Below are positions 12,131 through 24,600 of a stretch of 64,000 nucleotides of DNA, in pieces. Every line of letters begins with the position of its first letter. The stretch's first letter is position 1. The position numbers were made by a program, and so were the translations under genes. The stretch spans positions 2,356,001 through 2,420,000 of the forward strand of contig NC_134999.1 in assembly GCF_051020985.1 (NCBI RefSeq). Reading direction: 5' to 3'. Below the pieces are notes generated by a model. That model did not search any database and had not been told where the DNA came from. It saw only the letters and a list, made by a program, of their open reading frames with translations. This stretch comes from Nomia melanderi (Eukaryota > Arthropoda > Insecta > Hymenoptera > Halictidae).

Positions 12131-13560
12131 ATTGAGCATGCACATGAAAAAGTAATTGTTTGGTGACAATAGTTATTCATCGAAGTGTACGACGTTAGGT
12201 ACTGATTAATGTCCATTTTATCCAATAGATTCAAAGTCTTTCCTTGTACAGTAAACGATTCTTTTGTAATTTAAATTGGAGAGATTATTTATAAGGGAAT
12301 TTTTTATAATATGTATTATAATATGTTATTTATAATGTTATAAATCGGTAGTTATAGTGATACCATAATGTATAATATTTATTTAATTTATTAATGTAGT
12401 AGTAGCATATAATTATAGTAATTGGTAATTATAGTGTACATATTCATGTTGTAAATTATATAAGATTTACAATAAACCTTCTACTAGATTTACAGCTTTT
12501 AACGTTGTAACTCTTTTTTCTTAGCCTAGTTGTGCTAACCGTGACATTTTCAAACTAGTTAATCTTTAATTATTATTTCCGTTATATCGCATCGGAAATT
12601 GCGCTTCTTAATCAATTGCTCGATTTTATGGTCTGCGGAACTTCGTTAAACAAAACGATATCGAAGATGTTTATCTTTCGACTGAATATTATTAGCATAT
12701 ACCTGAATCTTCCGTTAAAGAAGTAATTTAGAACTTCGATAATTTAATGATAACGAAATACCTGTATTGCTGTTAGATCAATAATAAATATCTGGAAGAG
12801 GAAGTGGTTTTTAAGAAACATCTCTGGTTTGTACAGTTAAAGAAGAGAATTTATGTTCAGAATATTTATACTGTCTTTCAAGACAAGAGCACGCAACCCA
12901 TATTTTAACATTAACATTACCAGCATTTTGTATATACCTATTTCTACCGTAATCAAGCAAGTAAGTGGTTATTGTTAAAGGTACCAGTAAGTGATCTGAT
13001 ATGTATCAGTAGTTACCATTTTTCATAAAAATGTAAAAAATAAAGTTTTTAACAATAATAATCTTTCGATAAAGGCGCGATAGACATGCTGCAGCATCTA
13101 CCGATTCAACTCCGAAACACTTTTACCTGAATTAAATTGTTTATTGTAAAAACTAACAATTGATTTCATTGACTTTGGTTCTATGTCTCTAATTTCCAAC
13201 GTGGAATTAATTTCTTTTCATTTGTATTTGTTTTTTTACTTGTAATTTGTCATAATCGTCGCAAATAAATAATATTAAAGTAATCACCTTCACTGTTTTT
13301 GGATATACTATAAGTGGTCAACTAACCTATAAGTGCTAACTAACTATACAATTACTAATTTTCTCGGTTATAAGAATAATCAACTTCTAACGCTAGCATT
13401 GAATTTTCAAAAATGACTATAATATTTAGATAATATAATTATTTCGAAATAGTTCGCTTTATTATATGATATAAGAAGTTCAAATAGCATTTTCACACAT
13501 GGCGTCTCTATATTTAATAAAGAAGCAAGTGTTTACTATTATTCATGCAGAAAATTGTTC
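12131..13560. other. AT-rich intergenic stretch, nothing recognised
   Basis: Dense TATAAT-like low-complexity sequence around 12290-12470. No frame, repeat pair or RNA gene was recognised. Confidence 0.45.
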
Positions 13561-13624
13561 TTAACTGGTCAACTATTGGTGCTTTTACCTTAAAAAGAAA
13601 CAAGTTCAGCAACCACTTTTTTTC

Positions 13625-13789
13625 ACTGGAAATATAAACAAAAGGAAAGACAAAAATTTATAAAGTGAGTAATCTGGCAATATAGGAATTGATATAAAGT
13701 TACATAACCGAAAGAAAACACAGAATTTTTAATTCCCTTACAATTATAAAATCGGTCATTTGACCGGTTCGCGGTACGGTTAGTGTTAA
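13625..13789 (+). mobile_element. TTAA-type MITE remnant, family E3
   Basis: The right end is GGTTAGTGTTAA, preceded by the palindrome CGGTCATTTGACCG. The same DNA, including AACAAAAGGAAAGA and ATATAGGAATTGATA, recurs at 41432-41580. The left terminus is not clear. The 70-codon minus frame here follows the repeat. Confidence 0.65.
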
Positions 13790-14256
13790 CAATTATACTT
13801 GGTTTCTGATACTTTTCCATGCGAGTAACTTTCATTTGCTTTGACGCAAAACAGATATAATATGTGTATCATAAAAACCATGGTTTGATCTTAGTTTGAT
13901 ATAGGACACGTAGTATAAAGCATAAATATTACATTTTCAATTAATTGCTACAAAACTACTTATAAAAAGTAACTACAAAATTATCTGTAGCAAATCCTAC
14001 ATGTCGAATTTCTACCTTATCGCTATATGGTATATACAATCTCGGTACCAATCATCACGGAATATAACGAAAAGTTGAACTCGTAAACAATTCGTGGAAC
14101 ATTTCATATCAAGTTTCTGACGAGAAATTGAACCATTCATAACGTTTTATAAATTTATTTTGAGACTGAGTTCTCTCGCGGTACAAATAGTAAGGTGCCA
14201 TCATATACGCAACGATATATCGCCGTTGGCACTTCTTGCAAGTGTTGTCGATATAT

Positions 14257-14310
14257 CACAGGGTAGACCACGAAGAGTTACGCTGATCACTCTTCGTGGT
14301 CCACCCTGTG
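14257..14310. repeat. Long near-perfect hairpin
   Basis: The left arm at 14257-14278 (CACAGGGTAGACCACGAAGA + GT) pairs with the right arm at 14289-14310 over 22 bp with a single mismatch, around a 10-nt loop. The arms begin CACAGGGT, like transposon ends. This could be two abutting inverted repeat ends or a miRNA-like hairpin. Confidence 0.7.
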
Positions 14311-16540
14311 TAAAAAGAATTCCTATATCAAATAATCCAGAAGCGAATCAACAGTTTATCACGATTTCAAATTTATTTGCATTTAAACATTTAAATGCAA
14401 CCTTTAGATGTGCAGAAGTGAATACTTATCTATTCTTACCGCACACAGCGTGTACAGCATAATAAGTTCTGCTAGAAACATAATCACAGGTTCTCACATG
14501 CCGCGATTGAAGGATGCGAACGCTTTTAGGTATTTTCCAGCGCACGAAACGCGGGAGAAATGATCAGTACTTCAAACAATGCCAACAGAACCGACAGGCA
14601 TAGCTCTGAGCAGATAGAATTCAACTTCTAAGCCCGATATTTACATAAAGGTTCTCGCATATCGGAATACCTACGTGGTACGACTGTTTTTTGCGTGATC
14701 ATAATTATATATTAAACGCGGATAATTTATGGGCAGCACGCATCATGTACGGAACAGTAACATCTTGCTCCCGCAACGATATTAATAATAGCATAACTGT
14801 TAATCGTTTCTTTTCTTGTGTGGTATTAAATTTTCATCACATTCATAAAATTAACAGCGGGAGTTCTTCCAGTCGGAATCACCTCCACGCGTTAATAAAA
14901 TCAGTATTACAAGCTTACTAATTATTTTTTGCGCAGGCTTTTTTGCACAGAGCAATTATGAAATTATAATAAGATGACATTTATAAAATTACTTGCTTAG
15001 AAACGCGCCGCTCGGGAATAAACGCAACCGTGGAGGAGCACTGAACACAAGTTTGCCATCGTTTCATTAGTTGATTGAACGCTTATGCCCTGCATCCTGT
15101 TGCACGTTCCACGCTAACTCTTCTTCATTATCGATAAAATTAAAACATGGCTCCATTTGCCTTCCGCCGATGCGTCAGTTCCATATATGGTGAGAATGAT
15201 TATAAGGATTTCGAGGATTTTGAAGATATTGATAGAATCAAACCATTAGGCCTTTTACTTCTGGTAAAAGTAGATTTGTGGCATGTTGGAACTCGTTATG
15301 CGTGAGACCTTACAGACAAACTGCTGGCTTTTTGGGCTATTAGTGAACTGACAGAGGACGCAGGACCTAGAAGCAAATTGTGGTAAAAATGCTACAAAAG
15401 AAAAAAGATGTATATAATATAATAATATAACATAATAATATATTATAATATTAATTTGTACATTTTCCAAAACGTGTAACTCTACAAAATGAAGAGTATC
15501 AAATAAATCCAAATAAGACTTGTAATCATTCGGAAGTGTTGTTAAACACTTGTAATAATCTAGTTTTCAATTAATCTCAGCAGTCACATTTAAAATAAAA
15601 ATTACAATGCAGATAAAATGTATGATACAGGAAACACGTATTAAAACAATTTATGCACTTGTTCTAGGAGACACCCTGTACATTGACGCTTATAAATTTA
15701 TAGAGATACCGAACGTAGGCAACATCCCGTTTTACGTTCATGACTCGTTATGCGATCCCAGAAATCCATTTCGCAACCTTTAATCGATCGAAGCTTATCC
15801 TAGAATTAACCAGTCCCGTGAGTGATCACGTTATTCCAGCAGCGTGTGATTTAATACGGATGTTAACATAAAATGTTCATGGATATTGACTTGCCGCACA
15901 AGTTCATTGGCCAAACCGCTCAGATATACATTAATAATTGCAAACAATTAGTCACAGCAATGGATGTCGTCTTCGAGAATTGCGAAGGAATTTACATAGG
16001 ACAAGTCGAAGAGAGATGGTCACTTTTTTAAAAGAACTGTTCCAACATAAATATTATTGATATCTAACGAAAGATTAACTATCCTTCTTATATACACCTG
16101 TAGATACATTCATGTTCATAAATATATTTTAATTTTAACTATTTATTACTAGTAAATAATAACAGTGTTACTACTATATATTTGTAGGAGGAAGAGAATT
16201 TTATTAGAAACAGTATGATTATTTCTTGACAACTCACAATAAAACACTAACTAAATGAAACAACGCATACACTATTTATATACTCAGATGCTCTTGTCTC
16301 GCTCACACACTTTTTAGAACATTCTTTCATTGCCATGCATTAACTTCACATATATTTGGAATATTCTAGATTCATAAAAAAAACGAACATTATTAACATA
16401 CAGAGAAAATCAATATAATCTAGAATATTCCAACGCTTTGAACATTCATTCAGAACGCGGTCACACACACAGTCGCGTCATTCATCTATTGCACAGACTC
16501 AAATACATCCATTCCCACATATTTATAATAATACTATTTA
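14311..16540. other. Intergenic stretch without recognised genes
   Basis: Frames at 14691-14921 and 15255-15512 have no motif. A GC-richer patch at about 15660-15860 has no repeat partner here and may be non-coding regulatory DNA. Confidence 0.4.
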
Positions 16541-16543
16541 AAT

Positions 16544-16607
16544 ATTCAACTATTCAACTATTCAACCATTCGACTGTTCGACTATTCAACTATTCCAGTA
16601 TTAAACT
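16544..16607 (+). repeat. 8-bp tandem repeat, about eight units
   Basis: The unit ATTCAACT repeats head-to-tail with small changes (ATTCAACC, ATTCGACT, GTTCGACT, ATTCCAGT, ATTAAACT). The 95-codon frame over it (16438-16725) is produced by the repeat. Confidence 0.85.
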
Positions 16608-17352
16608 ATTTTTTAACGTATTTAAATATTCTTCTATTTATAGATATATTGTAATAGGTCTCTATACAAGAGTCAGTATATCACTACTAAAAAGTGCAGC
16701 GTTACACTTTTTAAGCGGATGCTAATGTGCGATTTTCGTCAATCAAATGTATTTATGTATGTTTGATAAAAGACATATAGCATAAATTACTGAATTGATA
16801 TATACATTCACCGACAGTCAATAGAAATAGCAGTAGTTGTAGTAACGTTTTGTGAACATTATTTCTTGAATTCCCTCTGACATGCAACATTTTTGCTTGC
16901 TTGTTTTTATTGGATGGATCTCTTTTGCGCCAATACGTAAGTATTTTAAGAGTTTCGATTGCATTTGACAAAGCAAATTTCAACCATAGAACAGTACAGA
17001 CAGTAACAGGGACTCGTGATGAAGTTTTAAAACTGGTTCTAACAAATATAAGTTTCATTTTATTTATTTAAAGTCGAAATTAAATTGATCTTCCACTTTT
17101 GATCATTTAACTTTTACTGTAAACAAAGATTTACAAATAAACGTAGAATTCTTTCTTTTTCTAGTGAATTATTCAAGATAATATAAATTGCAAGATGGTA
17201 GTTACAAAAGTAATCAATAAGGCAAAAGATTACGAGAACAAAATATAACATTTCAATGAAATTTTTATACGACACAATAGAATGGAACCGTGTAATTTAT
17301 AAATTATACAAACCGATCACTGCCACGAGGTGTCACCATATATAATAAAAGA

Positions 17353-17372
17353 AGAATGTATTAATACATTCT
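17353..17372. repeat. Perfect 20-bp palindrome
   Basis: AGAATGTATTAATACATTCT is its own reverse complement. Flanking AATAAAAG and TTATTATTTCTTTT can extend the stem imperfectly. Confidence 0.8.
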
Positions 17373-17859
17373 TATTATTATTTCTTTTACCTCGGTTGCA
17401 TTATTTATTCAAATTAAGAAACGTATTGTGAAAGAGTCTCGTCTAGCATTTAACCAAAAGATCAACAGTCCGTTACGTTATGAAAATAAAACCACGTGAC
17501 TCCTTTTTTTCTGAAATAAATGTAAATACACGATTCCCGTGAAAACAGATAGTACTACATTCCATAAATTAGACGCGGCATAAATTATTCAATGGTCTTA
17601 CATGTATATATCATTGACGAAGAACAGAAATGGCAGTACTTACGATGAGATTGTGCGAACTCCATTCGTTAGGTCTTCTCTAATATGAAGAACTTTCGTT
17701 TGCTTACTTTCCTAAGTCTCACGCTGTCAAGTGAGTATTTGTCTAACAGTTTCGAATCGCATTTGAAATAGTAGCTTTTAATTATCCGTGCAATACCTAA
17801 ATGTTAATGTGAGAATATGAAATATGACACTTATTCTTTTAATCAGAAATTGAAATCGG

Positions 17860-17928
17860 TTATGATACCGACTTCGGTTCTTGAAACAGTTGTGAAGAAC
17901 CGAAATAAGTCATAACTGTTATTCGGTA
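17860..17928. repeat. GGTTCTT hairpin repeat
   Basis: CTTCGGTTCTTGAAACAGTT faces GTGAAGAACCGAAATAAGTC, forming a hairpin. Related hairpins occur at 18613-18660 and 19955-20085. The Tigger-like element 17929-18612 splits this repeat. Confidence 0.55.
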
Positions 17929-18612
17929 TACAGTGGAGCACCGAATTACATCCTCCCGATTTACATCGTTTCGCAATTACATTGTCTCTACGTAACTCGG
18001 TAGTCAATTGTTCTTAACCAATGTTTCTCGCTCTACGTGTTTAGTTTCGACTGAATCAGTCTGAAACTTATTTGAATAAAGAGCTTTAATCGGTAAGTAA
18101 TTTCATAATTTCAATCATTGCCTGCATATAGTTTATACACAGTTTAAAAGCATATAGAAATATATCTACAGTAAATTTAAGTAGACAAGTGCAATTAATC
18201 GAAAATTTATTTATGTATGTGTAACGGCACCACAGCGTCAGGTGTCTTTAAATTATATCGTTGAAAAAAGAAATACTGTAAGTTTAAAAACTAAATTAGA
18301 AATAGTATAACCTTCTGATAGTGAAATACAAGATTTCGAGATTAACTAAAAAATAAATTTGCCCAGAAGCAATTGTGAATTCGTTTCTTAAAGTTTTCGG
18401 TTCTTCGTAGACATTCGTTAAGTGTAATCTTTTCTATCATTTTTACACATTTAAAAGAAAATCTATCTCCTAATCTGATAAATTCATGTACAAATATGTA
18501 TGTTCTCATATATGCATACATGTCTCATCTATGTATTCCGATTTATGTTCTTCTCGACTTACGTCGCCGACTTCGGAGCCAATTAGGACGTAAGTTCTGT
18601 GGTTCCACTATA
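17929..18612. mobile_element. Tigger/pogo-like non-autonomous element
   Basis: The left end is TACAGTGGAGCACCGAATTA. The right end, read inward on the minus strand, is TATAGTGGAACCACAGAACT. Both are flanked by TA. A CAGTGGAACC-type terminus resembles the pogo/Tigger branch of Tc1/mariner. The 684-bp interior has no transposase frame. Confidence 0.6.
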
Positions 18613-18671
18613 TTGGTTCTGAGCTATATCGGTTTTGGTTCTGGTTCTTCAGAACTGATGTGATATCGATA

Positions 18672-18911
18672 TTAATCATTTGCACTCCGGAGGCGCTTCT
18701 CAGTCGGTTTGACATAACAAAATTGTAAAATTTGATATTTAATATGAAACTTTGTATAATGTATCAATATGTAAGATATTGAAAAAAAATAGTTTTCTTC
18801 CTCGATGTATGTGCGATTTCTCGACAAGTCAATTTCAGAAAATGTCATCTACATCTCAATAGCAAATATTGAGTATTTCTAGTGAAAAACTTGTGGAGTG
18901 CAAAAAGTTAA
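18672..18911 (+). mobile_element. TTAA-type MITE, family I
   Basis: The element runs from TTAATCATTTGCACTCCGGA to GGAGTGCAAAAAGTTAA (240 bp). Related right ends without clear partners lie at about 19390-19419 (TTGAGTGCAAAGGGTTAA) and 21330-21347 (TCGAGTGCAAAAGGTGTAA). Confidence 0.7.
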
Positions 18912-19182
18912 ACTATATTGTACGTTCGCCTGACGCACCGTACAACCATTTTAGCAATGAATCGGAAAGCTTGCTAGGTTGCAATAAACAAGCTAAAATT
19001 TCCCGAAAGTGCCCAGTAAAAATTTGGTAAGCAGCTATTGAAAGTTGATACAGAATACGGTAAAGTAAATAATTTCGGCGTGTATGATGGCCTTCTAAGT
19101 TTATTACCTACGACCATTAAGACTTTGGAAACCGTTATCCGTCCGACGGCCACGCGCGACAGTTAGAGCAGTACTTAAGAAG

Positions 19183-19419
19183 TTAACCAATTGACTGCGT
19201 TTGACGAGTATACACTTCACAATATTTGAAATATTGATAATACTGTTAGTAAGTAACATAAAGTAAATCTTACATAAGTTAAGGGTTGGAAGTAATTTAT
19301 TTCTAAGCTTCATATGTCGATACCTAATACAAAATTGAATATTGAATTTTAATGTTCATCATTCTGGTGTATCACATCAAATGGCGAATAAGAGTCGCCT
19401 CTTGAGTGCAAAGGGTTAA
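19183..19419. mobile_element. TTAA-type MITE debris (families J and I)
   Basis: The left boundary is TTAACCAATTGACTGCGTTT, a family J terminus shared with 49953-50054. The right boundary is GAGTGCAAAGGGTTAA, a family I terminus. The interior does not match one element, so this is probably two fused or eroded copies. Confidence 0.45.
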
Positions 19420-19954
19420 CAGGTTTAGGCCCCCATACATGTTGAAACATGCGGCGACAAGCGATGAGTTTTAGGCTTTTTCACTTTTTGTTTGAGTGCA
19501 ACATGTGTCATGAAACTTTTGAAGACTCAAACCCACCGCTTGTAGCGATACCTTCATCGTCGCTGGCTGCATCGTGTGTGGGGACCTTTACCCTTAATTT
19601 TACCAGCAAAGGTGTACTCTTCCATCTCTATCAAGATTTTTATCAATAAGCATGTATTTTCCTACCCCCAGTAGCAGATCCTCCTCCGAATAGCTACATG
19701 ACTTCGAGGAAGCTGGAGCTTCCTGAAAATCTCAGTCATTCTGTAAATATTGAGCCGACTACATTAAAACATATAAGAACTTATTCACGGTGTCACAAGT
19801 ATTGTTATTAGTTCCATCCATCTGTCATACCACCAATTCCTCTAACTAGTCCTCGCGACATTAATTTTCTGCCGAGCATACCGGTCATCGCGGTTTCGAT
19901 TTACTAAAGCAACTAGTCACGAGTACATGGCCGTACAGTACCGTATTGTATATT

Positions 19955-20085
19955 TTTTGGTTCTTGGAACAGTTATGAAGAACCGAAAAATAATAGTTAT
20001 AGAACCGTTTCAGAACAGGAACTGAAATCAATATACCTACTTATTTCGGTTCTTTATAACTGTTTTAAGAATCGAAAGCGATACA
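19955..20085. repeat. GGTTCTT hairpin repeat, second copy
   Basis: GGTTCTTGGAACAGTTATGA pairs with AAGAACCGAAAAATA, and a further copy follows (TTATTTCGGTTCTTTATAAC). It is the same family as 17860-17928. Confidence 0.55.
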
Positions 20086-21371
20086 TTATGAATGATTCAC
20101 TTGTCAAGTCAATTAACTTCACTTTTAGAATTTTTTAAGATTTTATCGTTAAAACACTTCATTGTCTCTCGACTTTTCATATTAAAAATAAATTCTTTTA
20201 TTATTGAGTGTGATACCATGAAATAACAAAAATTTTATTGCCTACGCAAAACTTGCAGTAATAATAAAAATTACTTCGGAGTTACACTATTTTATAAATT
20301 TTACACATTCTTTAGATTAAAGCTACACCTATAATAATGAAGTAAAATACGTTCTATATTGATTATTTAATTTTCTATTTAAAGGGAAATTTTGAAAATT
20401 ATTGGATTGTTATTGCATCACTTTTCTCCATTTTTTGTTTTATGGAGTCACTCTATTTGGCAAGTCAGCCATTCATATAACAGTTTCAAACAGTTATTTT
20501 TGGAACTTTTCCAATTTCTGCTTTCAGTATACGAAATGTACGAATATATTTTATTATCACAGGAATTAAACAATTAACATTAGTGTGTCTACAAAACAGT
20601 TATTTCGAATAAAATGTTTATTATTTTGCATTATCATATATTACCTTTGCGATATTTCGTTGATACTTCGTAGAAAATTTTTTCATTTTGTCATTGAAGC
20701 ATGGGCAGATAGAATGACAAAAGTTTCCGATAAAGTGTTTTTGTTTACTTAAATATTGGCGTAACGAAATAAAACACAATAGTTTAGTAAATGATACAAA
20801 CTTTTACGACGCACGTTGTACGACACGTGTTTGGAACTGTACGATAATGTAATTGTAAAGTATGCGAAGGTAAATAATATTTCAAAATAGAACATTACTG
20901 TTGGGTTTATTAAATAATGACACTTCTTTATTTATTAAATAGAATACAAATCTTATTACAACAGGACTATTAACACGAAGGATAAAACAAACAAACCACT
21001 AATAACAAAATCGTTACCCAGAACAACAAAACATACGTCGATATCTATGTATATATTATATATACGTGCTATACTTTTCTAACAATTGCTCTCAACCTGA
21101 AATGCACAATGACGGTTTCTTCGTCGCATATGAATGTTAATAATATAGCAAGTCATCCAACAAATTTTATAAATGAAATTTAAAAATGATATTGTGTACA
21201 GAGTGTGTAGCTGACATTACATATTATTACAATAATTCACGTATTGATGCGTTATATGAAGCTTAATATTATATGTAATACTTTGTAATTTTCCTATGTC
21301 GAATCAAGTAGAGACTGAGCATCACCTCTCGAGTGCAAAAGGTGTAATATCCTTAATAACAATTGTTACAG
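20086..21371. other. Upstream of lipase exons, no N-terminal exon seen
   Basis: I searched this interval and the 3 kb before it for the HGW/HGF oxyanion-loop exon that should precede the first lipase exon, and found none. The 61-codon frame at 20392-20577 has no motif. Confidence 0.4.
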
Positions 21372-21611
21372 CTTATATGAACTATACGAATACAACAGTC
21401 TTCGCAATTGATTATAGCAAGCTCATAGATTTTAATTATTTGATCAGTGTGATAAAGGTTAACAATATCTCTGAAGCTAGTACTTTCAATAAATTGTATG
21501 ATGCTGGTGTCAACCAACCGAAATGCATGCATCTTATTGGGCATTCTTTGAGTGGACAACTTGTTGCACGTGTAGGAGAGCATTTGGTCTTTCTTGCTTA
21601 CAAGATAACAG
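21372..21611 (+). CDS. Lipase exon with nucleophile elbow
   Basis: The acceptor is TTGTTACAG (AG at 21370-21371) and the donor is ACAG|GTACGTATG at 21612. The exon enters with two bases of a split codon and leaves with one. It encodes the AYMNYTNTTVFAIDYSKL strand and GHSLSG. The open frame upstream to 21296 is intron DNA containing a TTAA-MITE end. Confidence 0.8.
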
Positions 21612-24600
21612 GTACGTATGAATTTATATGTAATTATTAAATACGATTTTTCCGCATAACTGTCAACAGAGCAAATTGTTCGATGAAGTGATTCCCTTTG
21701 ACATTACAACTATCGAACAGTTAAATTGACTTTTTAAAATTCTTCTATTATAACTCCGAGAATGCATCTATTGAAGCTTTAATTGACTTACAATTCAGTT
21801 TGCGTATTGATAAATCAATTTCTTTAATAATTTCTCAAAAAAACATCTGTTATCTTTTGAATATTTGCAAAAAGGAGAAATCAGGAATGGGTCATTTTGA
21901 CCCGTTTGGTAATTTTAGTGTTAATGAAGTTTCGTTTTTTAGAACAACAAGTTTGAAAGTTTATTAACTGATTCTACGATTAAGTACAATATGACAGACA
22001 CGTTTATCCAACGTTCATTATAACTGTTATCGGACATTAATAATTCAAAATTTTCAAGGAGGAAGCAACAAACAATACTTAACCAAAATTTTACAGTGGC
22101 ATGGGTAATAAATGTATTATTTAACACATTCTGTGCCACTGGAAATTTCGGTTGTATCTTCCTTATAAAGTGCACTGACTTTTTAAGTGAAATATTAAGT
22201 TACATTCAAGTTCTTGGTGACTTTTATATATGTTTTAATATGATTTTTGTACATTTTCGCTGCTTCGCGACGTGTACTGCTATTCTTTGACACATGTTTC
22301 ACAAAAAAGCTTTCCTTACAAAGATTATGCGTGTACCACAAATGGTAGACGTGACAAAGAACGTGTTAAATTGATTATATGTCCAATAGAATCGTGTATT
22401 ATAGTACCATTAAGAAAACGATATGTTTCATTTACATGATATTTTAAACGAAAACGATTGTAGATTATAATATTAAAAATTGTAGAGTGTTAATACAATG
22501 ATGGCAATAACATTAAATTACGATTCTCGAAAAGTAGTTTTTAATCATTTAAGACAAACATAATTGAATGTAAAACATGTGTTACACGTAGATATTCATA
22601 CGTCTCTTAATCATATGTTAATATTTTTTTACCATGTTAAATTACTTTTTACAGGTTTGGATTTCGCTGACCCCTTATTCCTCAGAGACCATTTAAATGT
22701 CAAAGATGCCCTGTTCGTCGATGTAATACACACTGATGCAGAAGATTACGGTCAAATATTTGACAGTGGCTCTGTAAATTTTAAACCGAATTTTGGGCGT
22801 AGAATACAGCCTAGCTGTCCTATAGTTAACATTCCTTTTTCGGACAATGGTTTGTACTTTTCATGAATAACATTTCTGATTCAATCAAGCATACACAGCA
22901 CTGCAAATATTCAGATATTCATACAATTGTATACGAAATTATACTCAATATAATATAATAATCAATATACAATATAATATACAATACGTGTATATGTTTA
23001 TATGCAGTGATAATATAGGGTAATTTCGGGCAAGGTGGTTTCGCAAGTAAGATGGCCCGATCTTATTTTCATTGTCAAATATACATATTTTCAATTGTTT
23101 TTAGTGGTACATTTGATCTTACAGAGAAACCTATTTAACTATCCTCCTTATACGTATTCGTTATCATAAATATATATGTTTTTGTTAGGTGTTAATGATA
23201 TTTATGATGTAAAAGTTCTTTTTAACAAAATTGCGTCATCTCTCGTCGACTGACTCAAAACGTATTAATAATAAGAAATAGTACAGCTGTTTGAAGAAAT
23301 TAGTAGAATCAAAAAACTCAAATAGAATTTCGATTTTCCTCGCATTAAAAATAATTAAAGTTAATACATTTACTGATTACGATTAAAAGTAAATAATTAA
23401 ATCGTAGATATAAGAGTGCTGAGATCTTAATCCTGTAAGTAAAAGCTTCTTTTTTTTGTGGAACTTTTAACGTTTCTTCTTGAAGTTCAATTTTCGTGGA
23501 TGATGGTACTTCACAACTGATATCATACTTTTAGGGAAAAGAGAATATTTCCTACTTTCTGGGCAACATACATTACACGATTTATATATGTTACGGTAAA
23601 TGTGATTAATTCGGTGATTATGTATAATTGCCGGTTATTATATATAATCACCATTAAGTCTGGTAAATGAGATGAATTTCTGAATATTTATCAAATTAAC
23701 CGGCGAGTTTATATAATTCCCAACTCGCAATGGCGAATGTGATAAAAGTCCGTTACTGTTAGTTATCGGCGGTCTTTGTCGATATCGGATGCACTCTGTT
23801 TTTCTTACGCGGTCCCTTTGGCGAGCACCGAACGCACACGTGTCGCGATCAGACTTTGTCAAAAAGTCTGGCAAACTTTGTAATTCCAAATGTCATAACA
23901 GTCTAATATGTCTAAATAAGTAAACTTAAAATATTTAATAATTTGTAATAGTAGTAATAAACGTTATTTGGAAAAATGTTTTTTTTTCTCTAGAATATGG
24001 GTTTAGTTTATTTTTGATATGTAATCGTTTTGTATGAGTTCTAATAATAAAATTATTTTTTCTACTTAGGTCTTTCATTTGACAAGACATGTCAGTCCCT
24101 TATTCAAATTTCGTTCAGGCTACATCCATGTGACTTAAAATAACAATTTATTGAATTTTTAATTGTAAATTATAAAATATTGTTATTCGCAGCTTCTTGC
24201 GTCATAGTGTCCAACGAAAAACTATCCTTCTGATTAGGAACTATTAAAAAAACTGCATTGTATTCTACTGGCTTAATCGGTCAAGATATTTATCACATTC
24301 GCCATTACGAGTTGGGAATTATATAAACTCACCGGTTAATTTGATAAATATTCAGAAATTCATCTCATTTACCAGACCTAGTGGTGATTATATGTAAAAA
24401 CCGGCAATTATACATAATCACCGAATTAATCACATTTACCGTAACATATATACACTCCAGATGTTAGTCACGTGACTGATGTCACTAACCGTGCTGTTAA
24501 TTTCACGGTATAACACAGTTTGTAAGTGTGCTCACAATTTTGTTCTTTAAAATTTAGTAAGTGCGACATATTTTGATATATTTAATATTCACCTTTGATA

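Noticed and set aside
20392..20577. Hydrophobic 61-codon frame upstream of the lipase as its signal-peptide exon
   Set aside because: It ends in a stop without a donor that would keep frame, and does not resemble a lipase N terminus.
23583..24452. CRISPR-like repeats
   Set aside because: The repeated blocks are one pair of long inverted arms, not short direct repeats with unique spacers, and the DNA is eukaryotic.
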